Shown piece by piece: positions 1 to 13,494 of a stretch of 64,000 nucleotides of DNA (position 1 is the first letter of the stretch; each line of letters begins with the position of its first letter). The position numbers and the translations under genes are program-made. The notes beneath the pieces are model-generated. The model was not told the DNA's origin, did not search any database, and saw only the letters and a list, made by a program, of their open reading frames with translations. The DNA is from Apodemus sylvaticus (Eukaryota > Chordata > Mammalia > Rodentia > Muridae), in contig NC_067473.1 in assembly GCF_947179515.1 (NCBI RefSeq), positions 83,792,013 through 83,856,012 on the forward strand, in the 5' to 3' direction.

Positions 1-129
1 ATTCCTCAGTTCCCAACTGCCAGGATACCTTTCCCCTCAGAGATGTAACACTTATTCTTTCTATACAGCAACAGTAAACATGCTGATTACAAGATCATAT
101 ACATACTCATTATATACATTAATAAAACT

Positions 130-628
130 TGAAAAATAAATCATCTAGTAATAAACCTAACCAAGGAAGTAAAGGACCTCTACAATGAAAACTTTAAATC
201 TCGAAATAAGAGATAAAGATAGTAGAAAATTGAAAGATGCCCAATGCTTGTTGAGTGGCAAAATTAATACCATGATTAATTAATGCTATAATCAATAAAA
301 AATTAGTACTGTTGTTAATATAATCCCAATCAAGATATCCACGATATTCTCAACAAAAATAGAAAAAAAATGTTCTAAAATTCATATGGATCCAGAAAAG
401 ACTCCATATAGCCAAAGCAATCCTGCACAAAATGCTGGAGGGATTGCCATTCCAGATCTCAAAATATATTGCAAAGCCATAGGGGAAAAAAAGAAGAAAG
501 AGGGCAAAAGAAAAGTCTGGTGTTGGCACAATAACAAACATGTAAAACATGTAGACCAATGAAAAATAAAAGACTCAAACATAAATTCACATAATTACAG
601 CCATGTGATATTTTACAAAGATACTCAA
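130..628 (+). mobile_element. Old L1 ORF2 fragment
   Basis: Broken plus-strand ORF2 text can be read, including a GGIAIPDLK-like block near 440-470 and the stretch following it. It has many stops and indels. It is antisense to Herc6 and cut by the purine tract that follows. Bases 1-129 show nothing I can assign. Confidence 0.7.
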
Positions 629-630
629 AA

Positions 631-639
631 GAAGAGAAA

Positions 640-674
<35 letters not shown>

Positions 675-1181
675 AGAAGAGGAAGAAGAGGAGGAAGAAA
701 AGGAGGAGGAGGAGAAAGAAGAAGAAGAAGAAGGAGGAGGAGGAGGAGGAGGAGGAGGAGGAGGAGGAGGAGGAGGAGGAAGAAGAGGAAGAGGAGAAAG
801 AAGAAGAGGAAGAAGAGGAGGAAGAAGAGGAAGAGGAAAAAGAAGAGGAGGAAGAGGAAGAAGAGGAAGAAGAGGAGGAAGAAGAGGAGGAAGAGGAAGA
901 AGAAGATGAAGAAGAGGAGGAAGAGGAAGAAGAAGAGGAAGAAGAGGAGGAAGAAGAGGAAGAGGAAAAAGAGGAAGAGGAAGAAGAAGAGGAAGAAGAG
1001 AAAGAAAGAAGAAGAGGAAGAGGAAGAAGAGGAGGAAAAAGAGGAAGAGGAAAAAGAAGAAGAGGAAGAGAAAGAAGAAGAGGAAGAAGAGGAAGAGGAA
1101 AAAGAAGTGGAAGAGGAAGAAGAGGAAGAAGAAGAGGATGAAGAGGAAGAGAAGGAAGAAGAGGAGGAAGAAGAGGAGGAG

Positions 1182-1219
<38 letters not shown>

Positions 1220-1270
1220 AGAAGAAGAAGAAGAAGAAGAAGAAGAAGAAGAAGAAGAAGAAGAAGAAGA
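631..1270. repeat. 640-bp polypurine tract, (GAA/GGA)n
   Basis: Almost uninterrupted A/G on the plus strand, ending in a pure (GAA)n block from about 1190. L1 ORF2 text lies on both sides, so the tract grew inside an L1. The long poly-Glu/Lys/Arg and poly-Ser/Leu frames here are artefacts. Confidence 0.95.
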
Positions 1271-2150
1271 AATTTAAAAACTTTTTCATTTAAGGAAATA
1301 ATCAGTAAAGTGAAGAGGAATCCCATGGAGTGGCAAAGAGTCTTTGCTACCATATATATCGAACAGAAGATTAATATCTAGAATACATAAAGATCTTTAA
1401 AAGTCAATGTTAAGAAAACAAATATTCTATTTTAAAAATGACTTGTAGTAATCCCATTGATGGAGTTACCAAGTCACAGTCAAAATTTCTGACTCAGAAT
1501 TGTTCCTGTCTAAAAGAACTGCAGGAACAAAAATGGAGAAGAGGCTGAAGGAGAGGTGGTCCAGTGAGCAGTCCAACTTATGATCCATCTCATGGGAGGA
1601 CACTAATGTCTGACACTATTACTGATGCTTGATGTGCTTACATACAGGAGCCTAGCATGGCTGTCCTCTGAGAGGCCCAACCAGTAGCTGACTGAGACAG
1701 ACACAGATACTTACACCCAACCATTCCACTGAAATCTGGGACTCCTATGGTTGAATTAGGGAAGGATTGATGAAGCTGAAGGGGAAAGTAACTCCAGGAA
1801 GACAAGCAGTCTCAACTAACCCAGACCCCTGGGAGCTCCCAGACACTGAGCCACCAACCAGGCAGCACACACAGGCTGATGTGAGGACCCTGGCACATAT
1901 ATAGCAAAGGACTGCCTGGTCTGGCCTCAGTGGGGGAAGATGCACCTAATCCTTGAGATACTTGAGGCCCCAAGGAAGAGGGATGCCTTGGAGGAAAGGA
2001 AGCACCCCCTTGGAGGTGAGGAGGAGGAGGATAAGGAACTGTGAGAGGAGGGTCCTGAAGGAGGGGCAATGGATGGAATACACATGTATAAATATTTTTT
2101 TAAAACGAGCTGTGGGTCTGAAAGAAGGGTTCCCAGGAGAATAAATAAAA
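1271..2150 (+). mobile_element. L1 ORF2 end plus Lx-type 3'UTR
   Basis: 1271-1440 continues decayed ORF2. From 1441 the sequence has the look of the rodent Lx L1 3'UTR: the ATGGAGAAGAGGCTGA region, the CCAACCATTCCACTGA region and a GGGAAGGATTGA region. A related Lx 3'UTR is at 60585-60965. Confidence 0.65.
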
Positions 2151-2429
2151 GTGGCTAAGAAACATCTCAAAAAATGTTCATCATCCTTAAGACTTAGAGA
2201 AATGCAATCAAAACCATTTTGAGGTTTTAATCTTACCCTAGTCACATGGCTAAAATCATTAAATCAGGTGACAACAGATACCAGAGAGATGTGAAGAGAG
2301 GGGAACAGTCGTTCACTGTAGTGGAATTGCAAATTGGTATAACCACTCTGGAAATCAGAGTGGAAAATCCTCAAAAAGCCAAAAATAATTCCACCACATA
2401 ACCCAGCTATACCATTCCTTGATATAGGC

Positions 2430-2894
2430 CAGTGGTTCTCAACCTACCTAGTGCTGTCACCCCTAAATACAGTTCCTCATGTTGTGGTGACCCACAACCA
2501 TAAAATTATTCTTTACATCAGCACTGGAACAATTCTTAATAACTTTTTTATTAACCTCCATGTATTTTTTACTTTTCTCCAGGAAAATCCAATACTACCA
2601 ATATGGAAGGAAAGGAATTTACAAGAAACCATCCAGGATGAAAAACAAAATCACTCACAAAAGCCAACACTTCTCAGAATTGTGAATGCAAGTGGACTTA
2701 ACAGAACAATTAAACTACACATTAATTCACCAAATTCCATAAAATTATTTTTGTTGCTACATCATAACTATAATTTTGCTATTGTTGGGAATCATAATGT
2801 AAATATCTCTGTTTTCTAATGCTGTTCAGTGAGCCCTGTGAAATGGTTATTGGAAACCCCAGATAGGCTGTGACTGACAGGTTGAGAACTGCTG
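2430..2894. mobile_element. URR1 hAT MITE with nested insertion
   Basis: Ends are CAGTGGTTCTCAACC and GGTTGAGAACTGCTG, the inverted termini of the rodent URR1 non-autonomous hAT element. It sits inside L1 sequence. The element is split by a 226-bp insertion (see 2511-2736). Confidence 0.75.
2511..2736. mobile_element. Unidentified 226-bp insertion inside URR1
   Basis: The flanks are an exact 13-bp duplication CCATAAAATTATT at 2498-2510 and 2737-2749; removing one copy plus the insert restores the expected URR1 order. The inserted sequence is AT-rich and I do not recognise it. There is no clear poly(A) or poly(T) tail. Confidence 0.6.
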
Positions 2895-3900
2895 GTATAT
2901 GCCCAAAGGACAAAACATCATGATAAAAAAAACATAAAAGAAAGCATTTAATTATGATTATTGTTTCAGAAGGTTGGAGTCTGTAAAGCCATGGCAAGAG
3001 GAATAGAGCACATATCTGTATGTATTTATGTATGTGTGTATGTATGTATGTATGTATATGTGTGTGTGTGTGTGCGTGCGTATTTATTTATTTATTCACA
3101 CATCTTGATCACAGATAGTAAGTAGAGAAAGGCAATCTAAAATAGCATGAATCTTTGAAACCTCAAAGCCTGCCCTCAGAGGCATACTTCTCCAAGTAAC
3201 ATACTTCTCCAGAAAGACCATATCTTATAATCCTCCCTAAACAGCCACTAGCTGGAGGACAAGTATTTAGACATATAAGCCTGAGGGGCCATTCTCATCC
3301 AAAATATCACAATACCCTACTCAACAGAGATTTCCTTAGCAATTTTCATTGCCATACTGTCTACAATAGCTAGAAAATGGAAACAACCTAAATGTCCTTC
3401 AATTTATGAATGGAAAATGCAATGTGGTGCATATCTCTACTGAATATCATTCAATTCTAAATAAATGACATTTTCATGTAAATAGAGCTATAAATGATTA
3501 TGATGAGTGAGGTAATCCAGACCCAGAAAGGCAATGTCACATGTTTTATCTTACCATATCCTGGCCCAAATCTTTGGGTGTGAGCATAGAACATAGAGAA
3601 ACTACAGAAACCAGGATAGTAAAATGGGACTATGGGGATAGAGTGAAAGAGAAGAAATGCTTGAAAGGGGAATAATCAGATACAAGTGATATGAAAGGGG
3701 AAATGTGAAATCCTGAGAGACTTTAATTAGGAAAGGGACAGGGGGTCAATAGAGAAAAGGATGGGCCAGAGCAGAGAAAATGACATTAAGGATGTTTGAA
3801 AAAGCCATAAGGAATCATTTTATTTTTATATTAACCTACAATTACACACATGTACTATTACACACACACTACAGTCTCACATCTGTGTGCGTGCATGACG

Positions 3901-3901
<1 letters not shown>

Positions 3902-3939
<38 letters not shown>
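3902..3939. repeat. (GT)n microsatellite
   Basis: Uninterrupted GT run of about 38 bp. Confidence 0.95.
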
Positions 3940-3940
<1 letters not shown>

Positions 3941-4079
3941 TGAAGTTATGTCACTTGGACTCAGAATGCTTCCCACAAGGGCTATAGACTATCTAACAAA
4001 AACTCCAGTGCTATGCATAAGAAACTCCCTTTAGAATTTTGGTCAGGATAGCTCAAGAGACTCCCAAAACAAATACAGG

Positions 4080-5058
4080 CTTTGCTTCCCAGAGGGTGAA
4101 GACACCATACACTTCAGACACGGGACTAACAGCATTAGATGTGGGTCTGACCTGAAAGACCCCTCCCTGGGGTCTAATTTTTATAGTCTCAGAAGTCTCA
4201 GAACATACTATAGAAGCAACCAGGCAAGGCTATGCTTGCTTCCCTCAGCAGCCATGATGCCTATGTTCCACAGCATGACCAGTAGGCAAGATATCTCTAA
4301 AGGTGGTACTCAAATCCTGGCAGTTGCCAACAGCTCTCAAATTGCATGTAAGGCTTACTTAACAGGAGGGAAATCATGCCTGACACTGGAAATCTAGCCA
4401 ATTACCCAGAGCTAGTGAGGACATAGTCTTAGGGAAGAGCCTACTACTGCCCACTTTACTAGATCAGCATAATTCCTAACTGCGTTCTAAACAACTATCC
4501 GCATATCCACAGATAATCGTAGCTTTTAACCCTCATCAAAGATGTTTCTCTTTGTAACAAATGTAGACCATTACTGAAAACTACAACTGGTCAAAATGCA
4601 GAGAATGGCTGATCATGTATTGCCCAGACTCAATGGATACATCTACAACTTCAATATTCAGTCCATCTACAATAGTCAAATTCCAGAGAACACTGAGAAG
4701 GAGGAGGTGAAAAGATTATAAAAGGTAGAGGACCAGAAAGTCTGGTGTATGATAACATTTCCTAGAAATGAAAGGGAAGCTACACTCATAATACCTTAAT
4801 ACTGAGGTTGCCAAAATGAGGGTAGAGCAATGACAATACCTACAGATATGCTACTGCGGAAGGCAGAACAGTCCCAGGGCCCCACCCCTACAATACGTCA
4901 ACCCAAGGACTGCTGAAAGGGAAATTAGTTATCTCCAGGGATAATCCCCCAATTGGGGATTGGCCAAAAGTGGCCAGCTCTGAAATCATATACATAGAAG
5001 CAACACTAATTGAACTCAATAGGTTGTAGTCATACATATATGTGTTTATACATATACA

Positions 5059-5094
<36 letters not shown>

Positions 5095-5210
5095 CATATA
5101 TATAAGAAAAATGAGCCCATGAATTTGAGAGAAAGTTAGGGAGACATGGAAGGGGTTTCAGGGAAGAAAGAGGAGGGGAAATTAAATAATTATACTTTAA
5201 TTTAAAGTAT
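4080..5210 (+). mobile_element. Old murine L1 3'UTR-like sequence
   Basis: Resembles the 3' untranslated part of older murine L1s, including an AACTGGTCAAAATGCAGAGAA region and a terminal A-rich block (GGGGAAATTAAATAATTATA). It contains (CATA)n at 5051-5090. Boundaries are approximate. It fills the intron 3' of exon 13; no coding exon was seen. Confidence 0.45.
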
Positions 5211-5290
5211 TTTTAAAATTTAACTGGCTGAGAACTAAGGAATTATTATTTAATAAATTTATATATACATTCCTTAAGAGGAGATTTTAC

Positions 5291-5445
5291 CTTATGAACT
5301 TCTTTTATCACTTCTAAAAGAACTTTCATATTAGACTTATGCTGCATTGTTGGAACTTCACCAGGCAGTTGAGAAACAATGGCGTTCTTTAGCATTTGGA
5401 CCAGTATGTTCAGAGAAGAAACTTCCAAAGATGCCCAACACTTTC
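5291..5445 (-). CDS. Herc6: Herc6 exon 13 (155 bp, residues 517-568; last exon in window)
   Basis: Acceptor CACCCTCAG|GAAAGT, donor CATAAG|GTAAAA; phase 1 in, phase 0 out. Joined to exon 12 it reads FLRKCWASLEVSSLN, then VQMLKNAIVSQL and VLLEVIKEVHK, again tracking human HERC6. No later exon was recognised between 1 and 5290, so the gene continues past the left edge. Confidence 0.9.
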
Positions 5446-6304
5446 CTGAGGGTGTGAAAATCAAGCATGATAAATTTATTCCCTTCCCAGCCCTTAACTA
5501 CCCGAGTTTCTTCTGGGAGGTTTAAGACAAGAAATAGACAATGTTTCTCATAGCTACCATCATAACCATAAAACAATTCTATGAATATTATCACAAACAA
5601 CACACACTATTCAACAGGTATAGGGCAAAGCTTTAATCTAGTAAAAGAAACTCAAATTCAGAATTTGAAGAAAATTGTTAATGATTATGATTAACTGATT
5701 GGCCATGATTTTATTTGCTTCTTTTATTTTATTTGCTTGTATTGGATTTGATGTTTCTGAGATAAGACATTTTTTTAAAGATTTATTTTATCTATGTGAG
5801 TACACTGTAGCTGTTTCCAGACACAGAAGAAGAGGGCATCATATATGTTTACAGATAGTTGTGAGCCACTATATGGGTGCTGCAAATTAAACTCAGGACC
5901 TTTGGAAGAGCAGTCAGTGCTCTTAACCACTGAGCCATCTCTCCAGCCCCAGATAAAATATTTTTATGTATCCCTTAATATGTAGCCCAGGCTGGCCCTG
6001 AACTTCTACGAAGCTTCCTACCTCATCATCTAGGTGCTGAGGTTATGATCATGTACTGACTTCATTACTTTCAAACTAGCAATTTTGTCAAACAGCTACA
6101 AAAATCTAAAAATATACAGATGAATGCCATGCAATATTACTGACACTTCTACCTAAAAATTAAGTAATGCCTATTTTCAGATTACATGAACAGCTGTCAC
6201 AGATGGATATACTTATTTTAAATAGCTTACACCTCACTCTTAATATTATTAAGATTACATTGGATTTTGGTACTTTAAAGAGGAGATTGTAGGAACATGG
6301 GATT

Positions 6305-6343
<39 letters not shown>

Positions 6344-7077
6344 TTTTACAAGTGGGCAGGGACTTTTGAAATGTGACTTCTCTATCAAGAAAAGAAAAGT
6401 GCTTTCTTTTTTTGAGACAATGTCCTATGTAGTCCAGGCTGCTTTTGACTCATTATGTTGCCAAGGTTGGCATTGTGCTCCTGGGCCACTTCCTCTACAT
6501 CCCAGGGGCTGGAATTACAGATGTTCACCCCCACACCCAGAAAGCATCTCTTTTTAAAAATGCAAATACAGGGCTGGAGTGATGGCTCTATGGTTAAAAG
6601 CACTTGCTGCTCTTGCAGAGAACCAGGTTCCATTCCCAGCACCCACACATGGCTCACAAGTGTCTGTAACTCCAGTTCTAAAACATATGATACTTTCTTT
6701 TGCACTCCACCAGCTCTGACGCACATGCAGTGCACATAAATTCACTTAAGTACACAACATAAAATTTTTATATTTAATTTTAAAACATACTGCTTGTTCC
6801 CTCAATAAAGATGCTCATGCAACTTAGTAATTTAATCCTGTAATTGTACTTCCTTGCATTTTTCTTACATGTGTAAGTTTATATACATCAAAGTAATACA
6901 TGTTACTACAACTATAGCAGCAGAAGAACAGAAGCAACTCTTCATAGCACATTCCATGTTCTGGACCAGCTAGAGTTTGTTCCTCCAGGCCTATGCATTG
7001 GAAATGCTAAAGTGGTGGGAACTTTAAGAGATGGTTTAACCTTAAGCAACACTTGGTAGTTCTTGAGAGAGGGTTGC

Positions 7078-7136
<59 letters not shown>

Positions 7137-10100
7137 GTGGTATATGCACATGTGTGTGTTCATTGTGGGTGCATGTACCAAGGACATAGCCAGATGTCCA
7201 GTGTCTTGATTTATCATTCTATGCCTTGTTCCCTTGAGAGATGGTTTTTCACTGAATGTAGACCTAGTGTGGTAGCCAGCAAGCCTCAGCTCTTCTCCTT
7301 TCTCTTTTCCTTGAACTTCTGGGTTTACAGGTACACACCCCAGGCGAGCTTTCCATGTGGGTGCTGAGCTTGGAACAGGCACATTTACCCACTTAGACAA
7401 TTTCAAAACTACCATAAAAGGAGGCTTTCATGGTTACACATAAAACTTACAATCTGTAACTCTTTCTAAGATGGTACAGGAATAATTTATAGTTCATATA
7501 TATATGCATATATATGCATACATATACATATATTGTATTTTTAAGTATTAAAGCTTCAACATTCACTTAAAATTATGAAAATTCCATAATTTGCATAAAA
7601 GAACAGTGGTAAGAAGTTTAACACTGCTTTTTATCACTCTTGGTCAAATGTTTGAAGTTTCCAAATAGTAATAAAAAATTATAAAGTATGATATATCTTG
7701 ACTGGCACTGTATGGTCAACAAAGTCTAATGCCAAAGTCCTATCCAAATCTAAGAACAACACTTGCTTTGTGCGGTGAGCAGTGTAGCAGATATAGTAGT
7801 TTTGGGTTCATCTACACAAATCTTCACATACCCTTTATGAAATCTCTCCAGTGATTTCTACTTCAAAAGTGATTTTACAGGATATTATTTGTAAAATGTT
7901 ATAAACCTTACTCAGGAATGCTAATGGCGCTCCATTCATTTTATGAATAGCTTTTGCAAATTCAAGTGCCAGGGTCTTCCCGTTCTTAGGGTCCTGCATA
8001 ATGGAACATTCTGGGAGCAAAAGAAAAACCAATAGAGCTTCTTGATGTGAAGATCTATATGGAAGACTGCTGAGCAGATCCTCCTCAAGACATGTGGTTA
8101 TCTGTGGTCAAAAGGAGACAAAGAGCAAGACCGAGTTACAGAAGGTACAGTATTGTGAATGACTACAAGTTGTAGCTGCAGGTTTCATTCCACCATCTTC
8201 CAATTAGAAAGTTCACTTAGTCCTTCTGGAGCCTATTGATAAACCATGGTCAGTCTTTTCATTCACATACCCTGGAGGAAGTCCTTGAGTGAGATATCTG
8301 CCCTTTTTTGTTTTGGTTTTTATTTGTTTGTTTGTGTGGGTTTTTTTGTTTGTTTGTTTGTTTTTGAGACAGGGTTTCTCTGTGTAGCCCTGGCAGTCCT
8401 GGAAGTCACTCTGTAGACCAGGCTGGCCTCAACACAGAAATCCGCCTGCCTCTGCCTCTCAAGTGCTGGGATTAAAGGTGTGTGCCACCACTGCCCAGTT
8501 GATATCTGCCCATTTTATATTATAGGACATGAAGGAAATAAAGTGAAATCACATGTAGATGGACAGTCACAGTGAGTAATCAGTTTGAAACTAATGCAAA
8601 GTTCTCCAGAAACAATTCTGTAAGCTAGTTGCAGTGGTGTGCATGAAGAGTCAGAAGGCTGCACCCAAGACTCACCTCAAAACAGACACTGAACTTTTTG
8701 AGCATTCACCAGAGAGGGTATCCTACCTCCCAAACCCATGTTCTTTCCATGTGCCTTGCCAGAAAGAAGCTCCATGTCTCAGTATTACTCTTCATAGCGA
8801 AAATACAAAAGATTATATCTATTGTGCATGTAATGGTTTAATAAAAAAGTAAATGCCACCATCTATAACAATGTCTGGGCTAAAGTACCTTTATATAAAG
8901 TGACTAGCCTTATGTTCAGTCCCATGCACAGGTCCTCTACCCACCCCCCACCAAAACTAAGTTGTTGTTATACTTATTTCTATAAAGAAGTGTGATTGCA
9001 TGTTATCTCAGGTAAGTGAAATAAATAGTGTCTGTTACCAAGGAAGAAATCCATTTCTCTGCTGTTAACTTCTTGAAGATGTCCCTTGCCAGTTTTAAGT
9101 CCACATCAATGAAATTATTCTCTCCAGCATCTCTATGAACATAATAAGCATTAAAAACACACAAACAGATGAGAATAGAGCATTTTAAAACTCCATATGA
9201 TATTATCGCTTTGTCTTAGCACACACAAAATATTAATTTCAAAGATCACCTCTTTTCAAAATAATAGACTAGAGCAACACAGAAGTGTATAGATGTATTC
9301 TTGTTAAAAAGAAATAAACCACAACTTGTTATCCCTGAAACAGTAACATCAAGAGTGGGCTGAAATTTTAGCAGGATTTTACCTTTTAAATTTAATTTAA
9401 TTTTATGGTACTAGGATTGAGGCCAGGGCCTCTGATACTCTATCACAAAGTTACAAGCTGATTCCTAGAAAGATTCTATAAAGTAAGTCTAAGAGCTATC
9501 AATGCTGACAGTCAGTCTATTCCACAGACTAGAATTCTTTACTCTCCACATATGGTGCCATATCTGTTTAATTATTTATTTGTAGACTCATTTATTTATC
9601 ATTGATTACTTTTTGAAATGAAGTCTTAGTATGCCCAGGCTGGTCTTGAACTTGTGATCTTCCTGCCTCAGCTTCCAAGTACTAGGATTACTGGAGTGCA
9701 CCACTGTGTCTAGCCACCATTTCTGCTAGGAGTGATGAAATAATAGTGGTTTACCTATTGCCAGAGACCTTGTCAGCACAGAGGTATGATAGTTCATTTT
9801 AGAAATTTTTTGAAACACACATTAACTCATTAATGGAAAATATTAAAACACAGTTTGTGCAATGAGTCTTTGAATCTCTTACCTCAAAATCCTGTTCTTG
9901 ATATTTCCACCAGTCCAAGATCCTTGCATATTTACCCAATTCTTCTCAACCATGACCCATTTTTACATTAAAATACTGCCCAGATACTGTCTAGTTAGCA
10001 GGTTGATTCAGTCATATTTCATGACCAGAATCCAGCAAGTCTAACAGCTTTAAAAAATTAATCAACACTTATTTTGGGCTTGCTGAATTAAGTATCACTA

Positions 10101-13100
10101 TTGATATTAGAACTAGAATTTATACAAGTTAAAACTGTATTTCTACAAAATTCTTTCTCCTATGCAGCTATCACCTGGAAGTTTAAAACTCCCAAAAAGT
10201 GGTCATATATATTTTTCTTCTTTAAAAAGACAGTATTGTAAAAGTGGAAGAGATCACATCTGCCTTGCTCCTAACCCTGTGGAATCTTTAGGTCGGCCTA
10301 GGAACTCAGTAAGTATAAAGGATTCTCCTACATGCAATAAGCATAAGAAAAGATTATCATGAAAAAGAGATAAAAGTTTTATTAAAATTATATGTACACA
10401 GGAACAAGAAAAATCCAAAGAAATGACAAAACATGATGTTTTATACTTTCTAAACAAAGAACAATATATTCCTGAAAGAATAAGATAAATGGGTGAGTAG
10501 GCTAAGATAATAACTCTTAAGAAGTAAGTAGGGGAGGTGTGTGTGTGGGGAGGGGGCTAAAAGGCTACTCCGGTGAGGAGTATCCATGGAGGTTCTTCAC
10601 AACTCCACTTACCATTCTCTCCTTTCCCTCAGCCCTTAACTATTTATTGCTTGCTACATGTAGAAAAACAAACAAATGTTCCTGGTGGTGACAAACTCCC
10701 TATGAGAAGATGCCTTGCAAAAGGTCTCCTTCATCCCTCTCCAGAGGAGAAGAGGAAACACAAGAAAAAGTGCCTGGGGCAGAGTCCAAATTCCTACTTT
10801 AAGGATGTGAAATGGCCAAGATGCTATAAAATCACCACTGTCTTTAGCCATGCATGAACTTGTATGTTGCCTGCTCCACTGTCCTCTGTGCCTACAGGAG
10901 GAAAAACAAGGCTGAAAGAAGGATGTTCCTTAGGGAGAAGGAGCACTGAAAACCCCTAATTCAAGATGAGTAGGAACTTTCCCAGTGAACACATGTTGGA
11001 TTAAAAAGAAAAAAAGAAAAACAAACAAAACAAAAAAAAACAAAACAGGTCAGATAATCTGGTTAATCTGTTCTGTTGTTATCATGCTGGAAATAAGCAA
11101 TATACCAGTTTGAACATATTTTGAGCTGATATAGCATTAACTTCTAAAAATTAGTATAAAAATTCCCCTACATGCAATAAGCATGAGTCTGAAGAAAAAA
11201 GGTAATATTGTATCCTGGATAATCTTTTCCTTTCAAACAAGAAAGAGAAAATGGAGAGATGGCAGAGGGCAAGGCATACAATGTCCAGATTTCAGGTCTG
11301 CCTTTGACTGGGGCCTTTATAGACACACAGATGTTTTGCAGACTCTGAAAAGATACAGTCTACTAAACTATCAGCCAGAAGCCATGGCACTTAAATTTTC
11401 TGAGCTTCTCTAGTTCTTTACTCTCGCTAGTCCTCTAATTGCCAGAAAGTACTTTTAAAGCTGCTTGGGGAGAATTGTCCTTAAGAGTCTTACCAGCTGT
11501 GCACCTCGCATTTAACAGTACTGACTGGCCAAGCATGATATGCTCACATGTAGAAAAAGTGCAAATTTCTAATAGCTACCAACCACTTTCTTATTGAACT
11601 TGAGGTCTCCTACACTGGAGGGAATACACAGACCTTAATAGGGAAGCTAATGCTCTTGATTTGCTAAATGAACATGAACCATGTTTCCTTCTGAATAATG
11701 ATGATTATGCCCATAAACAGTGCCAGTGTCAGCCTTGGCCAGAGAAACTTCCTTTTACAGTGGCCAGTGGTAGCTGCAGAGACTCAAAATAGGGCTGGGA
11801 GATGGTTCAGGAAGGGAGAGTGTATTTGTGAAAGCAAGAGAACCTGGGTTCTCTAGCACCCACATAAAACAGTGCACAACCTTGTTGCCTGTGTGCCTGT
11901 GTGCCTAACTGGGTACCCGGGTCATGCTGACCATCAAGCCTAGTCACGGAAGCAAACATACGGTTCAGGGCTCAGCTCTTGTCTTAAAAACTAAGGGCAA
12001 TGGAAACTGTGAGTCCCTCCACTGCTGTAGGGAACTATTGCACCGCCTCTCAACAAACCTGATTTGTTTACCTTTATTTCTACTGTTTTTACCACTTAAT
12101 TTTGTTCTCTGATGGTTTCATACAGTTATATGATGTTTTCCAGTTACTCTTTCCCCATCCTCTCCTTTCATCCCTATTAGTCCCTTTCCCAGATTCATGA
12201 TGTTTGGGCGTTTTATTTTTTTTTTGTTGTTTGTTTCTGACCCTGTCTCCTGACATCCATGTGAGTATGAGGTTACAACTGTAAACACCCATGGGTTTAC
12301 AGCTGAAGGCACTGACGTCCACTGAATCAGTCAGCAGCAAAGAGTTCATCAACAAGGGAGAGACCTTCCCGAGTCTATCCTCCTCCTACGCCTGAGTGCA
12401 GATGGGCCAGTTCTCACCCAGACCCAGTTCAGGCAGCCACAGCACTGTGGAGTTTGTTGTCATAACAGTTGTGTCTTTCCCAGGACATAGTATTTCCCAG
12501 ATGTTTTCACCCATGAATATTTTTTGCCCCCATATTATGTGATGTTCCAGGAGCTTATAGGGAATGGTATGAATGTCTTCTTTAAAACTGAGCACTCATC
12601 CATCACTTATTCTAGGGACTTTGTGCAGCCATGAGTTTCTGCATTTACCAGCAATCACTTTGGGGGGAAAAAACAACTTTTGTTAAGGCTGACAATAGCA
12701 TTTGTTTCTGCATATAATTATATTCAAAAGGCAGTTTGATGTTATTCCACTCTAGTTAAACAATAGTTTTAGTTCCTTCATAGGGTCTATTGTATCCCCC
12801 AGCCTGTGTTTTTGACTAGCTTCACAATACTAGCTATGGTTTTGCCTCTATGGAGTGGGTCTCACATCCAATCAAGAGAGCAACTAGTTACACCATGAAC
12901 AGTAGGGCTCTACTGAATAAATGGGCATACCTTGCAAAACAGATTGGTGTTGTACTTGTTGGGTAGACAGTTCTTTATCTTTTCTTCCTTAGAAGCCTAC
13001 AGTGCCCTTCTGAGACTAAAACTAGTCACCAGGGAGGAATCTTATAGCTCAATTCAGGGAGGAATCTTATAGCTCAATTCCAACTTGATTTCTCAATATC

Positions 13101-13463
13101 ATCCAACCAAGGCATGTGGTCTTCACCAACAGAATCTTACCAACTAGTTCTAGTGGTGGCTTACTCTGCTTAAATCAAATGAGGTACAAGAAGAATGGAG
13201 GAGTGGCCCCTGGTTCTGGAAAGACTCAGTGTAGCAGTATAGGGCAAAACCAGAACAGGGAAGTGGGAAGGGGTGGATGGGAGAACAGGGGGAGGAAAGG
13301 GGGCTTATGTGACTTTCGGGGAGTGGAGGGGGGGCAGAAAAGGGAAATCATTTGAAATGTAAATAAAAATATATCGAATAAAAAATATAATGAAATATAA
13401 GGTACACAGCAAGAGACACCTAACATCCTTTGATGGCTTTCACTAGTATTTACACAATCATTG

Positions 13464-13494
<31 letters not shown>

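Larger units (their letters stand above)
2151..3790 (+). mobile_element. Old L1 ORF2/3' end, interrupted by URR1
   Basis: Plus-strand ORF2 C-terminal text (the region of the terminal zinc-knuckle-like segment) runs to 2429, is interrupted by URR1 and resumes at 2895 with the following codons (TATATGCCCAAAGG). It also carries a (TGTA)n/(TG)n/(TTTA)n patch at about 3020-3096. Confidence 0.65.

Noticed and set aside
459..1353. Long frames rich in Phe/Leu/Ser (minus) and Glu/Lys/Arg (plus)
   Set aside because: Produced by the purine tract; no start context, domain or splice evidence.
1..5290. Search for Herc6 exon 14 and HECT exons
   Set aside because: No minus-strand stretch with correct phase and HERC6-like residues; the region is almost entirely L1 and repeats.
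6942..7415. 157-codon minus-strand frame
   Set aside because: Runs through a (GA)n microsatellite and a SINE remnant; no recognisable protein.
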